A stretch of 64,000 nt of DNA from Tenacibaculum gallaicum (GCF_003387615.1 NZ_QUNS01000003.1:250591-314590); one strand, 5' to 3'. Shown: positions 1-8,349, counted from the first letter of the stretch. Program-made: numbers and translations. The notes: generated by a model not told the origin, from the sequence alone.

Positions 1-2
1 TC

Positions 3-101
3 ATTCTATACCCTTTGTATTATATATCATTCGGAAAAGATAATTACTTAGAATTAAATGAGAAGAATGAAAATAGTCTAGCCAACACAAACAACATTTA
101 A
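3..101 (+). CDS. C-terminal end of a membrane protein, possibly DUF805 family (5' end outside window)
   Basis: An open frame runs from the window edge to a TAA at 99-101 and gives 32 residues. It begins with a hydrophobic stretch ending LYPLYYISFGKDN, followed by a polar, Asn/Glu-rich tail. DUF805 proteins typically end in a similar way, with a last helix followed by a short glycine- and asparagine-containing segment. The next gene downstream is also DUF805-like, so a tandem pair is likely. Only the tail is visible, so the family assignment is an inference. Confidence 0.4.
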   Translation: MLYPLYYISFGKDNYLELNEKNENSLANTNNI

Positions 102-147
102 TTTTTACTTTAACAAAACTCAACCTGTATCCCCCAATAAAACAGTT

Positions 148-1107
148 ATGAATTACAAAATAATAAAACTACTATTTGACCCAAGAGAAACTATTAATAA
201 AGAAGAGTTTTTATTTGGGATAATAGTTCTATTCTTTTTAGCTTTTATTTTTATTCTTGATTTTACTATAATTAATAGTGTTACGTCGATTATAAGCTCA
301 AAAGGTGCTCTGCTATTAGCTATGCATAAAGTTATAAGACCATTTACTATCCCTAATTTACCTGTAGGTTTTATTTTATTTTACAGCGTTTTAACTTTAA
401 CTATTAAAAGAGTAAAAGACTTAAATTCTAATTTATGGGTAGGTGCTTTAGTTGGAACACTTATTTTTCTTTTTTTTGATGTTGTTTTTTTAAAACCAAC
501 TACTAGCCTAGGGATGTTTTCTAATATGTTGGGGATCGAAATTGATAATCAAGTAAAGGTTTTTCATGCATTTAACATCATTTTTTATGTTATTTTAGGC
601 ATAAGTTCAATACTCTTCCTTTCAGTTCTTAAAGGAACTAAACCTCATATAAAGGATGGATATAAAAAAGGAAGTTTAACTATTAATCAATTTATTAAAC
701 AATTAGGGCTTCTATTTATTACTGCTTTTATTTTCTCTATACTATTTGGTACTATTTTAGTTATAGCTGATAATAACAATTCTCTTAATCGAAATATGTT
801 TTGGCAATCAATTATTTTTGGTATTCCTAGTCTTTTAATCATTATATGGTATTTAAAACTGGTTTACATGAGGTTAAATAACACTACTTTTTCTTTCTTC
901 AACTATATTTTATGTTTAATAGTTTATATTATAAGTTTTGCCGCCCTAATTATAATAACTTCTAAAGTTGATAACTTAAACTATATAAATATGTCTTTAA
1001 CTTTTTTCTCAGTTATTAGTATCGCATTTTCATTTATAAACCTTTCTTTATTTTTGTTAGATAAAGATTCTAAGCCATTGGTATTTGGAATTGAAAAACA
1101 AGATTAA
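148..1107 (+). CDS. DUF805-like multi-pass membrane protein
   Basis: This 319-residue protein is almost entirely hydrophobic, with about eight predicted membrane segments. It looks like two DUF805-type halves. The first contains IKRVKDLNSNLWVG at about residues 87-100, which resembles the family's conserved (K/R)R-hD-N--WW motif. The second contains LVYMRLNNTTFSFFN at a comparable place, about residue 235. Family members are inner-membrane proteins of unknown function. The gene overlaps the Crp/Fnr gene by one base (TAATG), so the two are probably cotranscribed and translationally coupled. A DUF805-like fragment lies just upstream. No enzymatic motif was seen. Confidence 0.75.
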   Translation: MNYKIIKLLFDPRETINKEEFLFGIIVLFFLAFIFILDFTIINSVTSIISSKGALLLAMHKVIRPFTIPNLPVGFILFYSVLTLTIKRVKDLNSNLWVGALVGTLIFLFFDVVFLKPTTSLGMFSNMLGIEIDNQVKVFHAFNIIFYVILGISSILFLSVLKGTKPHIKDGYKKGSLTINQFIKQLGLLFITAFIFSILFGTILVIADNNNSLNRNMFWQSIIFGIPSLLIIIWYLKLVYMRLNNTTFSFFNYILCLIVYIISFAALIIITSKVDNLNYINMSLTFFSVISIAFSFINLSLFLLDKDSKPLVFGIEKQD

Positions 1108-1682
1108 TGAAACAATTTTCAGAAATTTCTAAATTCTTCGAAACTGAGTTTCCTTTAAATCAACACGGACTTGATGAACTATTTAGTCTATTTAAAGTAG
1201 AAAAACATGCTAAAGGAATTATTTTTCTTCAAGAAAGCTCCAAAGAAAAAAAGTTACGTTTTTTAAATAATGGAATTGTAAGAGAGTATTATGCAAATGA
1301 GGACAAGGAAGTCAATATTAACTTTTACATAAAACCTCAGTTTATATCCGATTTACTAACTTTTAGTCAAAATACTACTACCAAGAAAAATCAAGAGACC
1401 TTAACTTCTGTAGAAATTTTAAGTATTGAAAGACAACCTTTTTTTAATTTGTTAGAAAAGTATCAATGTGGTAAAACCTTTGTTAATGCCTCTTTTCAAA
1501 AACTATTAAAACAAAAAGAAAAATTAGAATTTAATCGCATAACAAAATCACCTGAAGAATTATACAACGAGTTATTCATTTACAAACCTGAATGGATACA
1601 AAACATACCTCAATATCATTTAGCTTCTTACTTAAACATAACTCCAGAAACGTTAAGTAGAATTAAAAAACGTATTTCTTGA
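1107..1682 (+). CDS. Crp/Fnr-family transcriptional regulator
   Basis: A 191-residue protein of the Bacteroidota Crp/Fnr type. A cyclic-nucleotide-binding-like beta-roll spans about residues 25-120 (KGIIFLQESS, then FLNNGIVREYY). A short C-terminal winged helix ends in YLNITPETLSRIKKRIS, which matches the recognition helix seen in these regulators. The canonical cAMP-contacting phosphate-binding cassette is not evident, so the ligand is unknown and the protein may act without one. Its start codon overlaps the stop of the DUF805-like gene, which suggests the two are coexpressed. Length is normal for the flavobacterial group (about 190 aa). Confidence 0.85.
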   Translation: MKQFSEISKFFETEFPLNQHGLDELFSLFKVEKHAKGIIFLQESSKEKKLRFLNNGIVREYYANEDKEVNINFYIKPQFISDLLTFSQNTTTKKNQETLTSVEILSIERQPFFNLLEKYQCGKTFVNASFQKLLKQKEKLEFNRITKSPEELYNELFIYKPEWIQNIPQYHLASYLNITPETLSRIKKRIS

Positions 1683-1742
1683 TTTGAATCAATGAAAACA
1701 AATAGTTTATAAAAGACATTTGCATAACTAAAATATTATACA

Positions 1743-2513
1743 ATGTTACACATACATCAAATAAGAAACGCTACTACAATTATTGAAACTGAAAAAGAGG
1801 TTATTCTTGTAGATCCTATGTTAGGTGACCAAGGGATTATGCCTCCATTTACTCTCTTTAGACATAAAGTTAGAAAGAACCCAACTGTTCCTCTTCCTAT
1901 AGAAACACATATACTTCTTAAAAAAGTAACCCATTGCTTAATAACCCATCAACATCCTGACCATATAGATAATGCAGGCGTACAATTTCTAATAAAAAAT
2001 AACATTCCTGTTACCTGTAGTGTAAAAGATGAAAAAGCTTTTAAAAAGAGAGGGTTAAACATTGTACAAAGTCTAAAATATTGGGAGCAACAACCTTTTT
2101 TAGGAGGCGAAATTGAAGGAATACCTGCCAAACATGGTTATGGCTTTGTAGCTAAACTTATGGGGAATGTATTGGGTTTCTATATAAAGCTTCCCAATCA
2201 AAAAACTATTTATCTCAGCTCTGATACAGTTTATACTGACGCTATGCATAATGTATTAACTAACTATAAACCAGACATTAACATCTTAGCTTGCGGAGCC
2301 GCTCAGTTTGATGTTTTCAAACAACTTATTATGAGCGTAGAAGATATTCTTCAATTTGTAAAAAATTCTTCAGGCTTAGTCATTGCTAATCATATGGAAG
2401 CTATAAATCATTGCCCATTAACTCGAAAAAAGCTTAAAATTATACTAAAACAACATAATTTGCTTGATAAGACTTGCATTCCTGAAGATGGAGAACTAGT
2501 AACTATTGAGTAA
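1743..2513 (+). CDS. MBL-fold metallo-hydrolase (UlaG-like)
   Basis: A 256-residue metallo-beta-lactamase-fold protein. The metal-binding HxHxDH motif is present as HQHPDHID (His69, His71, Asp73, His74), and further histidines (H132, and H217 in IANHMEAINH) are placed to complete a two-metal site. There is no signal peptide, so it is cytoplasmic. The fold and size resemble UlaG/L-ascorbate-6-phosphate lactonase-like and YtnP-like enzymes, but the substrate cannot be read from sequence. A box with one mismatch to the Bacteroidota -7 consensus (GACATTTG, 1715-1722) lies 20 nt upstream. The gene's 3' end lies close to the following esterase gene. Confidence 0.85.
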   Translation: MLHIHQIRNATTIIETEKEVILVDPMLGDQGIMPPFTLFRHKVRKNPTVPLPIETHILLKKVTHCLITHQHPDHIDNAGVQFLIKNNIPVTCSVKDEKAFKKRGLNIVQSLKYWEQQPFLGGEIEGIPAKHGYGFVAKLMGNVLGFYIKLPNQKTIYLSSDTVYTDAMHNVLTNYKPDINILACGAAQFDVFKQLIMSVEDILQFVKNSSGLVIANHMEAINHCPLTRKKLKIILKQHNLLDKTCIPEDGELVTIE

Positions 2514-2562
2514 AAGTCTCTTATATTTACATAATTGTATGATAACCATTATTATTAATAAT

Positions 2563-3390
2563 ATGAAACAGAAAATTTTAACTCTTGCCATTCTATTAAT
2601 TACAATTTCAACATTTGCTCAAAGTACTCCTGTAAAAGTTAATGAAGGTGATTTTTCTATCGGAAAAACAGTTCAAATAAAATCTACTGTTTTGAAAGAA
2701 GACAGAACGTTAAATATTTATTTTCCTGCAAGCTATAATACTGATAAATCAAAAAAATATCCAGTTATTTATTTACTAGATGGCTCTAAAGATGAAGATT
2801 TTATTCACATTACCGGAATTGTACAATTTGGTTCATTCTCTTGGATAAATATGCTTCCTGAAGCTATCGTAGTGGGAATTGGAAATGTAGATAGAAAAAG
2901 AGACTTTACGTATCCATCTTCTATAGAGATCGACCAAAAAGAGTTTCCTACCTCAGGAAGCTCTAAAAAATTCATTCAATTTCTTAAAAAAGAACTTCTT
3001 CCTTTTATTGATACTAATTACAGAACTACAAATGGCAAAACACTAATCGGTCAATCACTTGGAGGGCTTTTAGCTACAGAAGTTTTATTCAAAACCCCTA
3101 CTCTTTTTAACAATTACATAATTGTAAGTCCGAGTCTTTGGTGGGATGATGAAAAACTTTTAACCTTTACACCAGTAAAGTACGACACTAAGAAGAACAT
3201 TTACATTGCTGTTGGTAAAGAAGGACCAACTATGGAAAGAACTGCCAAAGAACTACACGATAAACTACTGAGTAAAAAAACTAAAAACACGAAGCTTTAT
3301 TTCGACTTTTTAGAAGATAAAACTCATGGAGATGCTTTACATGAAGCCGTGTACAATGCTTTTGAAAAAATATTTAAAGTAGAAAAATAA
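2563..3390 (+). CDS. Secreted alpha/beta hydrolase (IroE/Fes-like esterase family)
   Basis: A 275-residue protein whose start is placed at the ATG at 2563 because it opens a clean signal peptide (MKQKILTLAILLITISTFAQ). A longer frame from 2506 would put 19 unrelated residues before it and overlap the previous gene. The core is a putative-esterase fold: YPVIYLLDGS, then a nucleophile elbow GQSLGG (Ser165 in this numbering) and a C-terminal HGDALHEA likely to hold the catalytic histidine. This family includes siderophore esterases and acyl/feruloyl esterases. No iron-uptake gene lies nearby, so the substrate is open. The mature protein should be periplasmic or secreted. Confidence 0.85.
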   Translation: MKQKILTLAILLITISTFAQSTPVKVNEGDFSIGKTVQIKSTVLKEDRTLNIYFPASYNTDKSKKYPVIYLLDGSKDEDFIHITGIVQFGSFSWINMLPEAIVVGIGNVDRKRDFTYPSSIEIDQKEFPTSGSSKKFIQFLKKELLPFIDTNYRTTNGKTLIGQSLGGLLATEVLFKTPTLFNNYIIVSPSLWWDDEKLLTFTPVKYDTKKNIYIAVGKEGPTMERTAKELHDKLLSKKTKNTKLYFDFLEDKTHGDALHEAVYNAFEKIFKVEK

Positions 3391-3434
3391 TATATACTAC
3401 TCATTCTTTTTACTACAAATTAAAATTAAATAAA

Positions 3435-3821
3435 ATGGTAAAAATTATTTCAAGTCCCAACTGTGGAAACTCACCAAAAATGACATTTTTAAAAGAGTTT
3501 AATATCGCCTTTGCAAACGGAAACATGGAATTTCTTACCGAAAGTGTTACTGATGAAATAGTTTGGAGTATAGTTGGCGATAGAAAAATTGAAGGAAGGA
3601 AAGAGTTTATTGAAGAATTAAAAAAAATAAAAGAGAAAGAGGTAACCGAATTAACACTTAAACAAATCTTATCTCACGGAAAAGAGGGCGCTGTAAATGG
3701 AACTATTAAAATGCAAAACGGAAAAAAACATGCTTTTTCAAACTTTTATTTTTTCAAAGGAGCGAAAGGTGCTAAAATAAAATTAATAACATCGTATATC
3801 ATTGAAGTTGATCTACAATAA
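3435..3821 (+). CDS. SnoaL/NTF2-like protein
   Basis: A small 128-residue cytoplasmic protein with the NTF2-like cone fold. It has an N-terminal helix (FLKEFNIAFANGNMEFL), then a segment VTDEIVWSIVGDRKIEGR typical of SnoaL-type proteins, then alternating strands. The first ATG (3435) is kept because close family members begin with a similar SPNCGNSPK segment before the first helix. An ATG at 3480 is a possible alternative. Function in this family ranges from hydration and isomerisation to ligand binding, and nothing here selects one. It is probably a single-gene unit between the esterase and an unknown gene. Confidence 0.7.
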   Translation: MVKIISSPNCGNSPKMTFLKEFNIAFANGNMEFLTESVTDEIVWSIVGDRKIEGRKEFIEELKKIKEKEVTELTLKQILSHGKEGAVNGTIKMQNGKKHAFSNFYFFKGAKGAKIKLITSYIIEVDLQ

Positions 3822-3956
3822 AAACAGTTTTTTAACACTTATAAAGAACCTAATCTTTGTAAATTTAGCTTTTCAATTTAATTAAAAAAGTTCTATAGGC
3901 AAGCCTCACTACTTTTTACTTACAAAAACATTAATAATAACTAAAAAAACAATACT

Positions 3957-4742
3957 ATGGGTTGGGATATAAGTTATCACCCTATATCAGAAAAGCAAGT
4001 AAACGATTGGTATTTTGATGTATTAGATGATCAAAGTTTAATTGAAAAAGTAATCTCAGAAAATACCTTTGAAAATTTTTACAAAGACCATTATAAAGAA
4101 GTCATTGAAAACGGCTTAAACATTAAAGAAGATGATATTTTTGATAAAAGCCATGGATTTAACATAGCTGTTACACAAGGTTTCTTTCAAAAATTCTTTT
4201 ATACAAGAGGTTCAGCTCTTTCTCTTTCAGAAAATCCTTTGCTAAAAAAGTATTATAAAAAATGGCAAGAAATAGTACCTAATGAAAAGTTAACCAAAAG
4301 TGTAAACAATCAAATTTTTGAGAATTATTGCTCTGGTGTTTACATTCCTCAAAATAAGGTTACTGAATTATTAAATGATTATGAAAGCGATTCTGAAATT
4401 AAAAAAGAATTAAACGACTTGTTTTCACACGATAGAATTAACGTTTTCCTTAAAGCTTTAAACTTTTCAAAAGACAACAAGTTAGGTTTACTAGAAGCTA
4501 CAGAAGTTATAGAGCCTAACCCGATGGACTTAAACAATTCGTCATGCTATTCTAACTTGTTTAACTGTGATCCTGAAGGTGCTCTACTATATCAACAAGC
4601 AGCTATGGAGCAAATTGCAGCAATTGAGAAAAGTGACAGTTTAAACGAAGAAACTACAAAAACAGAACATGAAGAGATCGATATAACATCCGGTAATAAA
4701 AAAGAAAAAAAGAGTTTCTGGAAAAAACTACTTGGAAAATAA
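3957..4742 (+). CDS. Conserved cytoplasmic protein of unknown function
   Basis: A 261-residue protein with no signal peptide or membrane segment. It opens MGWDISYHPI, a start I associate with a family of uncharacterised bacterial proteins. It is acidic and mostly helical in appearance. The last 13 residues are strongly basic and aromatic (KKEKKSFWKKLLGK), which could be an amphipathic membrane- or nucleic-acid-contacting tail. Before this tail lies a low-complexity acidic linker of about 30 residues. No catalytic motif is visible. Its general style (small soluble protein with a KKxxFWKK segment) resembles the DUF4272 protein near 17 kb, but I see no clear homology. Confidence 0.7.
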   Translation: MGWDISYHPISEKQVNDWYFDVLDDQSLIEKVISENTFENFYKDHYKEVIENGLNIKEDDIFDKSHGFNIAVTQGFFQKFFYTRGSALSLSENPLLKKYYKKWQEIVPNEKLTKSVNNQIFENYCSGVYIPQNKVTELLNDYESDSEIKKELNDLFSHDRINVFLKALNFSKDNKLGLLEATEVIEPNPMDLNNSSCYSNLFNCDPEGALLYQQAAMEQIAAIEKSDSLNEETTKTEHEEIDITSGNKKEKKSFWKKLLGK

Positions 4743-4812
4743 ATTAAGAACTAGTTATCCTAAGTATTATTCATATTCAAAACCTTTATACAGTATTAAA
4801 TAAAACTTAAGC

Positions 4813-5379
4813 ATGAAATTAAGAGAAAAAAATCCAGCTTTAATCCTTGTAGATGTCCAAAAAGCTTTCTTAAACGAAGAATATTGGGGCGGTAATAGAA
4901 ACAATAAAAATGCTGAAATTATTTGCGGAAAAATATTAAACAAATGGAGAGAACTAGACTTACCTATTTTTCATATAAGACATAGTTCTACAAACCCAAA
5001 CTCAAAACTTAATAAACAAGATGATGGTTTTAATTTTAACGAAAATGTAATACCATTAGAAAACGAAACTATAATAACTAAAGAAGTAAATAGTGCTTTT
5101 ATTGGAACCGATTTAAAAGAACAATTAGACCAACAAGCTATTACAACTCTAGTTATTGTAGGAATTACAACTAATCATTGTGTATCAACAACTACCAGAA
5201 TGGCTGGTAATTTTGGTTTTGAAACCTATCTAATTTCTGACGCTACGGCCTCTTTTGATAGAGTTGGTATTAACGGAGAAAAATACGATGCCGAAATAAT
5301 ACATTTAACCTCTCTCGCTAATTTGAATGAAGAATTTGCTACAGTAATAGATTACGAAAAATTAATATACAAAATATAA
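4813..5379 (+). CDS. Cysteine hydrolase, isochorismatase superfamily
   Basis: A 188-residue protein with the full isochorismatase/nicotinamidase triad. Asp14 lies in LILVDVQKAF, Lys90 in IITKEVNSAF, and Cys123 in GITTNHCVSTTTRMAGNFGF. The C-terminal part has the usual helix after the cysteine and the VISDAT-like strand (LISDATASFD). Cytoplasmic. Family members hydrolyse amides such as nicotinamide or ureides, or vinyl ethers such as isochorismate; with an active cysteine present, amide hydrolysis is the likelier chemistry. There is no operon partner: 70 bp separate it from the upstream gene and about 200 bp from the next. Confidence 0.88.
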   Translation: MKLREKNPALILVDVQKAFLNEEYWGGNRNNKNAEIICGKILNKWRELDLPIFHIRHSSTNPNSKLNKQDDGFNFNENVIPLENETIITKEVNSAFIGTDLKEQLDQQAITTLVIVGITTNHCVSTTTRMAGNFGFETYLISDATASFDRVGINGEKYDAEIIHLTSLANLNEEFATVIDYEKLIYKI

Positions 5380-5493
5380 CTTTTGAATATTTTATAGTTA
5401 AACTAACTTACAAAATTGAACTCGAAAAAGTTGCCCTTTTTTAAGTAAATATATTAAATTTTTAAACGAACAGGCTTTGGGTGTTGTTTCGAT

Positions 5494-5510
5494 AATGATG
5501 AAACATCATT
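5494..5510. repeat. Inverted repeat upstream of the YdeI-type gene
   Basis: AATGATG-AAA-CATCATT is a perfect 7-bp inverted repeat with a 3-nt centre. It lies 17 bp upstream of a good -7 box (5527) and 115 bp after the cysteine hydrolase stop. It could be an operator or a weak terminator, since TTTTTAT follows the right arm. The sequence does not decide between them. Confidence 0.35.
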
Positions 5511-5526
5511 TTTATGTTTATTTATC

Positions 5527-5534
5527 TATATTTG
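5527..5534 (+). promoter_or_regulatory. Bacteroidota-type -7 box for the YdeI-type gene
   Basis: TATATTTG matches the TAnnTTTG consensus exactly. Transcription would begin near 5539, giving a leader of about 47 nt before the ATG at 5586. No TTTG is found at the ideal upstream distance. Confidence 0.45.
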
Positions 5535-5551
5535 AGAGAACAAATTGTTAA

Positions 5552-5569
5552 TAGCTTGGTAACAAGCTA
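5552..5569 (+). promoter_or_regulatory. Small leader hairpin upstream of the YdeI-type gene
   Basis: TAGCTTG-GTAA-CAAGCTA is a perfect 7-bp stem with a 4-nt loop. It sits inside the predicted 5' leader, 16 nt before the start codon, where it could affect ribosome access or bind a regulator. This is an inference from position only. Confidence 0.35.
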
Positions 5570-5585
5570 AAAAGTTATCGCTTGA

Positions 5586-6068
5586 ATGAAAACATTTAAA
5601 GCAAAAATTGAAATTATAGGAATCAACCCATTCGTTTTTATCCCGAATGATATTTTAGACTATCTTTTTGAAAAGGCAGGGAAAAACAAAGGAAAAATCC
5701 CTGTCCATATCAAAGTGGAAGGAAATAAATTTGAACAGACTTTGATAAAATACAGCGGGCATTGGCGATTATATTTAAACACACCGATGAGAAAGTCTGC
5801 CAAAAAGGAAGTTGGACAAATGACAAAAATTGAAATCGAGTTTGACTCAAGCGAGAGAAAAATACCCTTTCATCCAAAGTTCAGAAAGGCATTGAATGAG
5901 AATGAGAGCGCAAGAAAAATATTTGATAGTTTAGCACCATCCTTACAAAAGGAAATTTTGAAATATCTATCATTTCTGAAAACAGAAAAAAGTATTGATA
6001 AAAACGTGGAAAGGGCAATCGAATTCCTAAACGGAAATACAAGGTTTATTGGACGAGACAAACCATAA
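5586..6068 (+). CDS. DUF1905/YdeI (OmdA-like) protein
   Basis: A 160-residue protein with two parts. Residues about 1-80 form a DUF1905-type beta domain (FKAKIEIIGINPFVFIPNDI ... GHWRLYLNTPMRK). Residues about 90-155 are a YdeI/OmpD-associated helical domain (FHPKFRKALNENESARKIFD, then SLAPSLQKEILKYLSFLKTEK). YdeI-type proteins have been linked to bacteriocin or peptide protection, but their biochemistry is unclear. The gene uses more C- and G-ending codons (ATC, CCC, GGC, GTG) than its neighbours, which suggests recent transfer. It has its own predicted promoter and no operon partner. Confidence 0.85.
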   Translation: MKTFKAKIEIIGINPFVFIPNDILDYLFEKAGKNKGKIPVHIKVEGNKFEQTLIKYSGHWRLYLNTPMRKSAKKEVGQMTKIEIEFDSSERKIPFHPKFRKALNENESARKIFDSLAPSLQKEILKYLSFLKTEKSIDKNVERAIEFLNGNTRFIGRDKP

Positions 6069-6409
6069 AATAACTAAAAAAAGAAAATAGCACAATAAAG
6101 CTAGCACAAACTATGTTGATTATATTTTTTTGGATTGCTTAAAAATTCACCAAATGCCTTTCTACAAAACCAGACGAACTGTTTAATAAGAAAAGATCTT
6201 CAATTTTTTCGACCACTCCTAAAGTCATTAAGCATATCTAGAACACCGAAAAGATATTGGTATTCAATATCGGTAGAAAAAATAAAAGTAAATAATGAAT
6301 ATAAAATAACAATTTAAATACTAACCAAACAATGGTCTATAATTTTTATACAGTAAAAAAAACAATCGGAACAAAAGTTAATGTTTAAATAAAAATACTT
6401 AACAAAACA
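6069..6409. other. Intergenic stretch with no supported gene
   Basis: These 341 bp are AT-rich. A 60-codon open frame on the plus strand (6135-6317) has no recognisable family, no promoter and no plausible ribosome site, so I do not call it. The stretch looks like decayed coding DNA, but no ancestor can be recognised. Confidence 0.5.
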
Positions 6410-6763
6410 ATGCGTAGGATAGTACCAAATATTTACTCCAATAACATAAAAGAAAGTAAGGAGTTCTATACTGATTTTTTAGGAATGAATTTAGAGATGG
6501 ATATGGGTTGGATTTTAACTTTTGTATCAAGAAATAATGAGACCGCACAAATTTCCGTTTTTCGTAATGAGGAAAACAAACCATTAAACAATTCATCTGT
6601 TTTTTTATCAATAGAAGTAACCGATATTGATAATTGGTACGTGCGCGCTAAAAAACAGAATATAGAAATCGTATATCCTATAACTAATGAAAATTGGGGA
6701 GTTAGAAGGTTTTTTATAAAGGATCCGAATGGAGTTACTATAAATTTATTAAGCCACTTATAA
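6410..6763 (+). CDS. VOC-superfamily (glyoxalase/bleomycin-resistance-like) protein
   Basis: A 117-residue single-module VOC protein. The first beta-alpha-beta-beta-beta unit begins IVPNIYSNNIKESKEFYTDFLGM. The second begins FLSIEVTDIDNWYVRAKKQN and ends RRFFIKDPNGVTINLLSHL, which is the classic C-terminal VOC signature (F-DP-G--h-l). Cytoplasmic, and probably a dimer that forms metal-binding sites between units. The substrate is not evident. It stands alone between non-coding DNA and a pseudogene. Confidence 0.85.
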   Translation: MRRIVPNIYSNNIKESKEFYTDFLGMNLEMDMGWILTFVSRNNETAQISVFRNEENKPLNNSSVFLSIEVTDIDNWYVRAKKQNIEIVYPITNENWGVRRFFIKDPNGVTINLLSHL

Positions 6764-6897
6764 CTGCTGAAATGAGAAAAGCTAATTACCAACAATAACT
6801 ATAAATGATTGCTTGTTCTTACCTACTTCTTAAAATCATTACAAACTCTCTATTCAGTTTGTATTTACTAAACTAAGAGTTCAAACAATGTAACTAA

Positions 6898-7318
6898 TTT
6901 TATATAGCACTACTCTATCAACAGATTAAAAATAGTCAGGCCTCATATTATGGTGTTAAACTCATAAATGACACTTTACAATACTCTAATAATTCTCATA
7001 ATATATTTGAAATAGGTTCTATAACTAAAGTATTTTAACTTTCCTATAGCTAATAACAAAATAACTGTACTACAATTAGCAAACCATACATCAGGAATAC
7101 CTAAGTTACCGTCAAACTTAAATCTAGAAAAGGTTGATCAGTCTAACCCATATAAAAATTATAAAAAAGAAGACTTAAAAGAATATCTTAAAAGAATATC
7201 TTAAAACAGAATAGAATTTGAGAACACACCAGGAACTAATCATGAATATTCAAACATAGGTTTTGGAATATTAGGCTATTTACTAGAAGCTCAAGCTGGT
7301 TTAACCTATTCTGAATAA
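6898..7318 (+). pseudogene. Decayed class C beta-lactamase-like serine hydrolase
   Basis: Three broken frames join into one recognisable protein. Frame 1 (6898-7038) gives IFEIGSITKVF, which holds the SxxK nucleophile motif (S-I-T-K), and then stops. A second frame from 7043 reads IANNKITVLQLANHTSGIPKL, the segment that follows the active-site helix in class C/AmpH-like enzymes. About 30 codons are missing between the two. Around 7185-7205 a 13-bp tandem duplication (AAAAGAATATCTT twice) shifts the frame. A third piece then reads PGTNHEYSNIGFGILGYLLE with the YxN motif (YSN). It ends after LTYSE*, so the C-terminal half, including the KTG/HxG region, is absent. The N-terminal signal region is also lost. 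Not functional. Confidence 0.85.
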
Positions 7319-7325
7319 TGTAAAA

Positions 7326-7354
7326 AAACCTGTGACACTAAGTATCGCAGGTTT
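7326..7354 (-). terminator. Intrinsic terminator of the DUF4382-like lipoprotein gene
   Basis: AAACCTGTGA and TCGCAGGTTT pair over 10 bp (one G-T wobble) around a 9-nt loop. On the minus strand the stem is followed by a run of seven T. It lies 27 bp beyond the stop of the gene at 7382. It may also stop plus-strand readthrough from the pseudogene. Confidence 0.7.
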
Positions 7355-7381
7355 TTAATACAGCTAATTATATTGTAATGA

Positions 7382-8104
7382 TTAGTCATCCAATAACTCT
7401 GCTGCAGTTTTTAGTTTTTCTTTTAATAATTCAGCTAAATCTTTGTTTCCATCTACATCTTCTGGACTAATTTCTATAGTACCATCTTCATTGCCATCAA
7501 TAGCTGTAGATAAATCTACTTGACTTAGCATAGTATTTAGGTCAAAATTAACAGTTACCTCAGTTAAACTTTCAGAAACGATAATATCAGTCATTTCGTT
7601 TTCAAAATCTACTTCAATTTCTTCTTCAAAATCGTGCCAGAAGATAAACGGTACAGCATTTATAGAGCCTTTAATAACAACTGTTTTGTTAAACATATCA
7701 CTAGATTCATCTGTATTTTTATCAAATTCAAACTCGATTTCTTCGTAATCAGCTTTTGGAAGTTCTAAAGAAGTAATGTTTGATGTTCCAGTTAACAAAT
7801 CTAACTGAAATGGTCCTCTTAACTCAATTTCATCATCAGAACTTATGATACTGTCATTCATAGTATCCTGGTACTTATCATCAAATTCTAACTCTATTTC
7901 TGTGATATTTAGTTTAAATTCAGAAATGGTTACTTCGGCATTATTTACATTTTTTGAAGCAATTTTGCTTTGATTAAATGTATTAGTTGAAGACGCTTTA
8001 ATTCTTAAGTTTTCATTATTTCCTTCGTCGCTAGTACAAGAAGTTCCTAATAACATTAATGAGGTTGCACTTAATAATAACACTGTTTTTTGTAATGCTT
8101 TCAT
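7382..8104 (-). CDS. DUF4382-like lipoprotein, probably surface-exposed
   Basis: A 240-residue lipoprotein. The signal peptide ends in a lipobox LLGTSC, and the mature protein starts CTSDEGNNE. The acidic S-D-E after the cysteine resembles the lipoprotein export signal described for Bacteroidota surface lipoproteins. The body has the layout of DUF4382: a strand EVTISEFKLNITEIELEF, then GPFQLDLLTGTSNITSLELPKADYEEIEF. Near the C terminus DGNEDGTIEIS resembles an EF-hand-like calcium loop. The protein is very acidic throughout. Function is unknown. Single gene with its own terminator. Confidence 0.7.
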   Translation of the reverse strand: MKALQKTVLLLSATSLMLLGTSCTSDEGNNENLRIKASSTNTFNQSKIASKNVNNAEVTISEFKLNITEIELEFDDKYQDTMNDSIISSDDEIELRGPFQLDLLTGTSNITSLELPKADYEEIEFEFDKNTDESSDMFNKTVVIKGSINAVPFIFWHDFEEEIEVDFENEMTDIIVSESLTEVTVNFDLNTMLSQVDLSTAIDGNEDGTIEISPEDVDGNKDLAELLKEKLKTAAELLDD

Positions 8105-8332
8105 GTATTTATTTTATTTGTTTATAGCCTTAAGACAACCTTATCTTTAAATTACCTACCCTAAAAATTTATTTTTTCCGAAACAAAAACACTACCTACT
8201 AATAATGAAACACTTACAAATAAAATTTTAACAAAAAAATATAATTATAGAACAAAACTTATCGTTACCAACACATCATAATTGAGAACAAAAAAACTCT
8301 GAAATATTTTACTAAGGTTCATATATTGAAAC

Positions 8333-8349
8333 AAAGTCAAATTGACTTT
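8333..8349. repeat. Palindrome upstream of hglS
   Basis: AAAGTCAA-A-TTGACTTT is a perfect 8-bp inverted repeat with a single central base. This is the geometry of a dimeric regulator's operator. It lies about 160 bp before the HglS start. Confidence 0.5.

Noticed and set aside
2506..2562. Earlier start for the secreted esterase
   Set aside because: It would overlap the MBL gene and place 19 residues before a clean signal peptide. ATG 2563 is preferred.
3903..3910. GCCTCACT shared upstream of the genes at 3957 and 19494
   Set aside because: The 8-bp word lies at different distances from the two starts (46 and 17 bp), and the flanking bases do not align. Probably chance.
6135..6317. 60-codon open frame between the YdeI-type and VOC genes
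   Set aside because: No promoter, no family resemblance and low-complexity translation. It lies in DNA that looks decayed.
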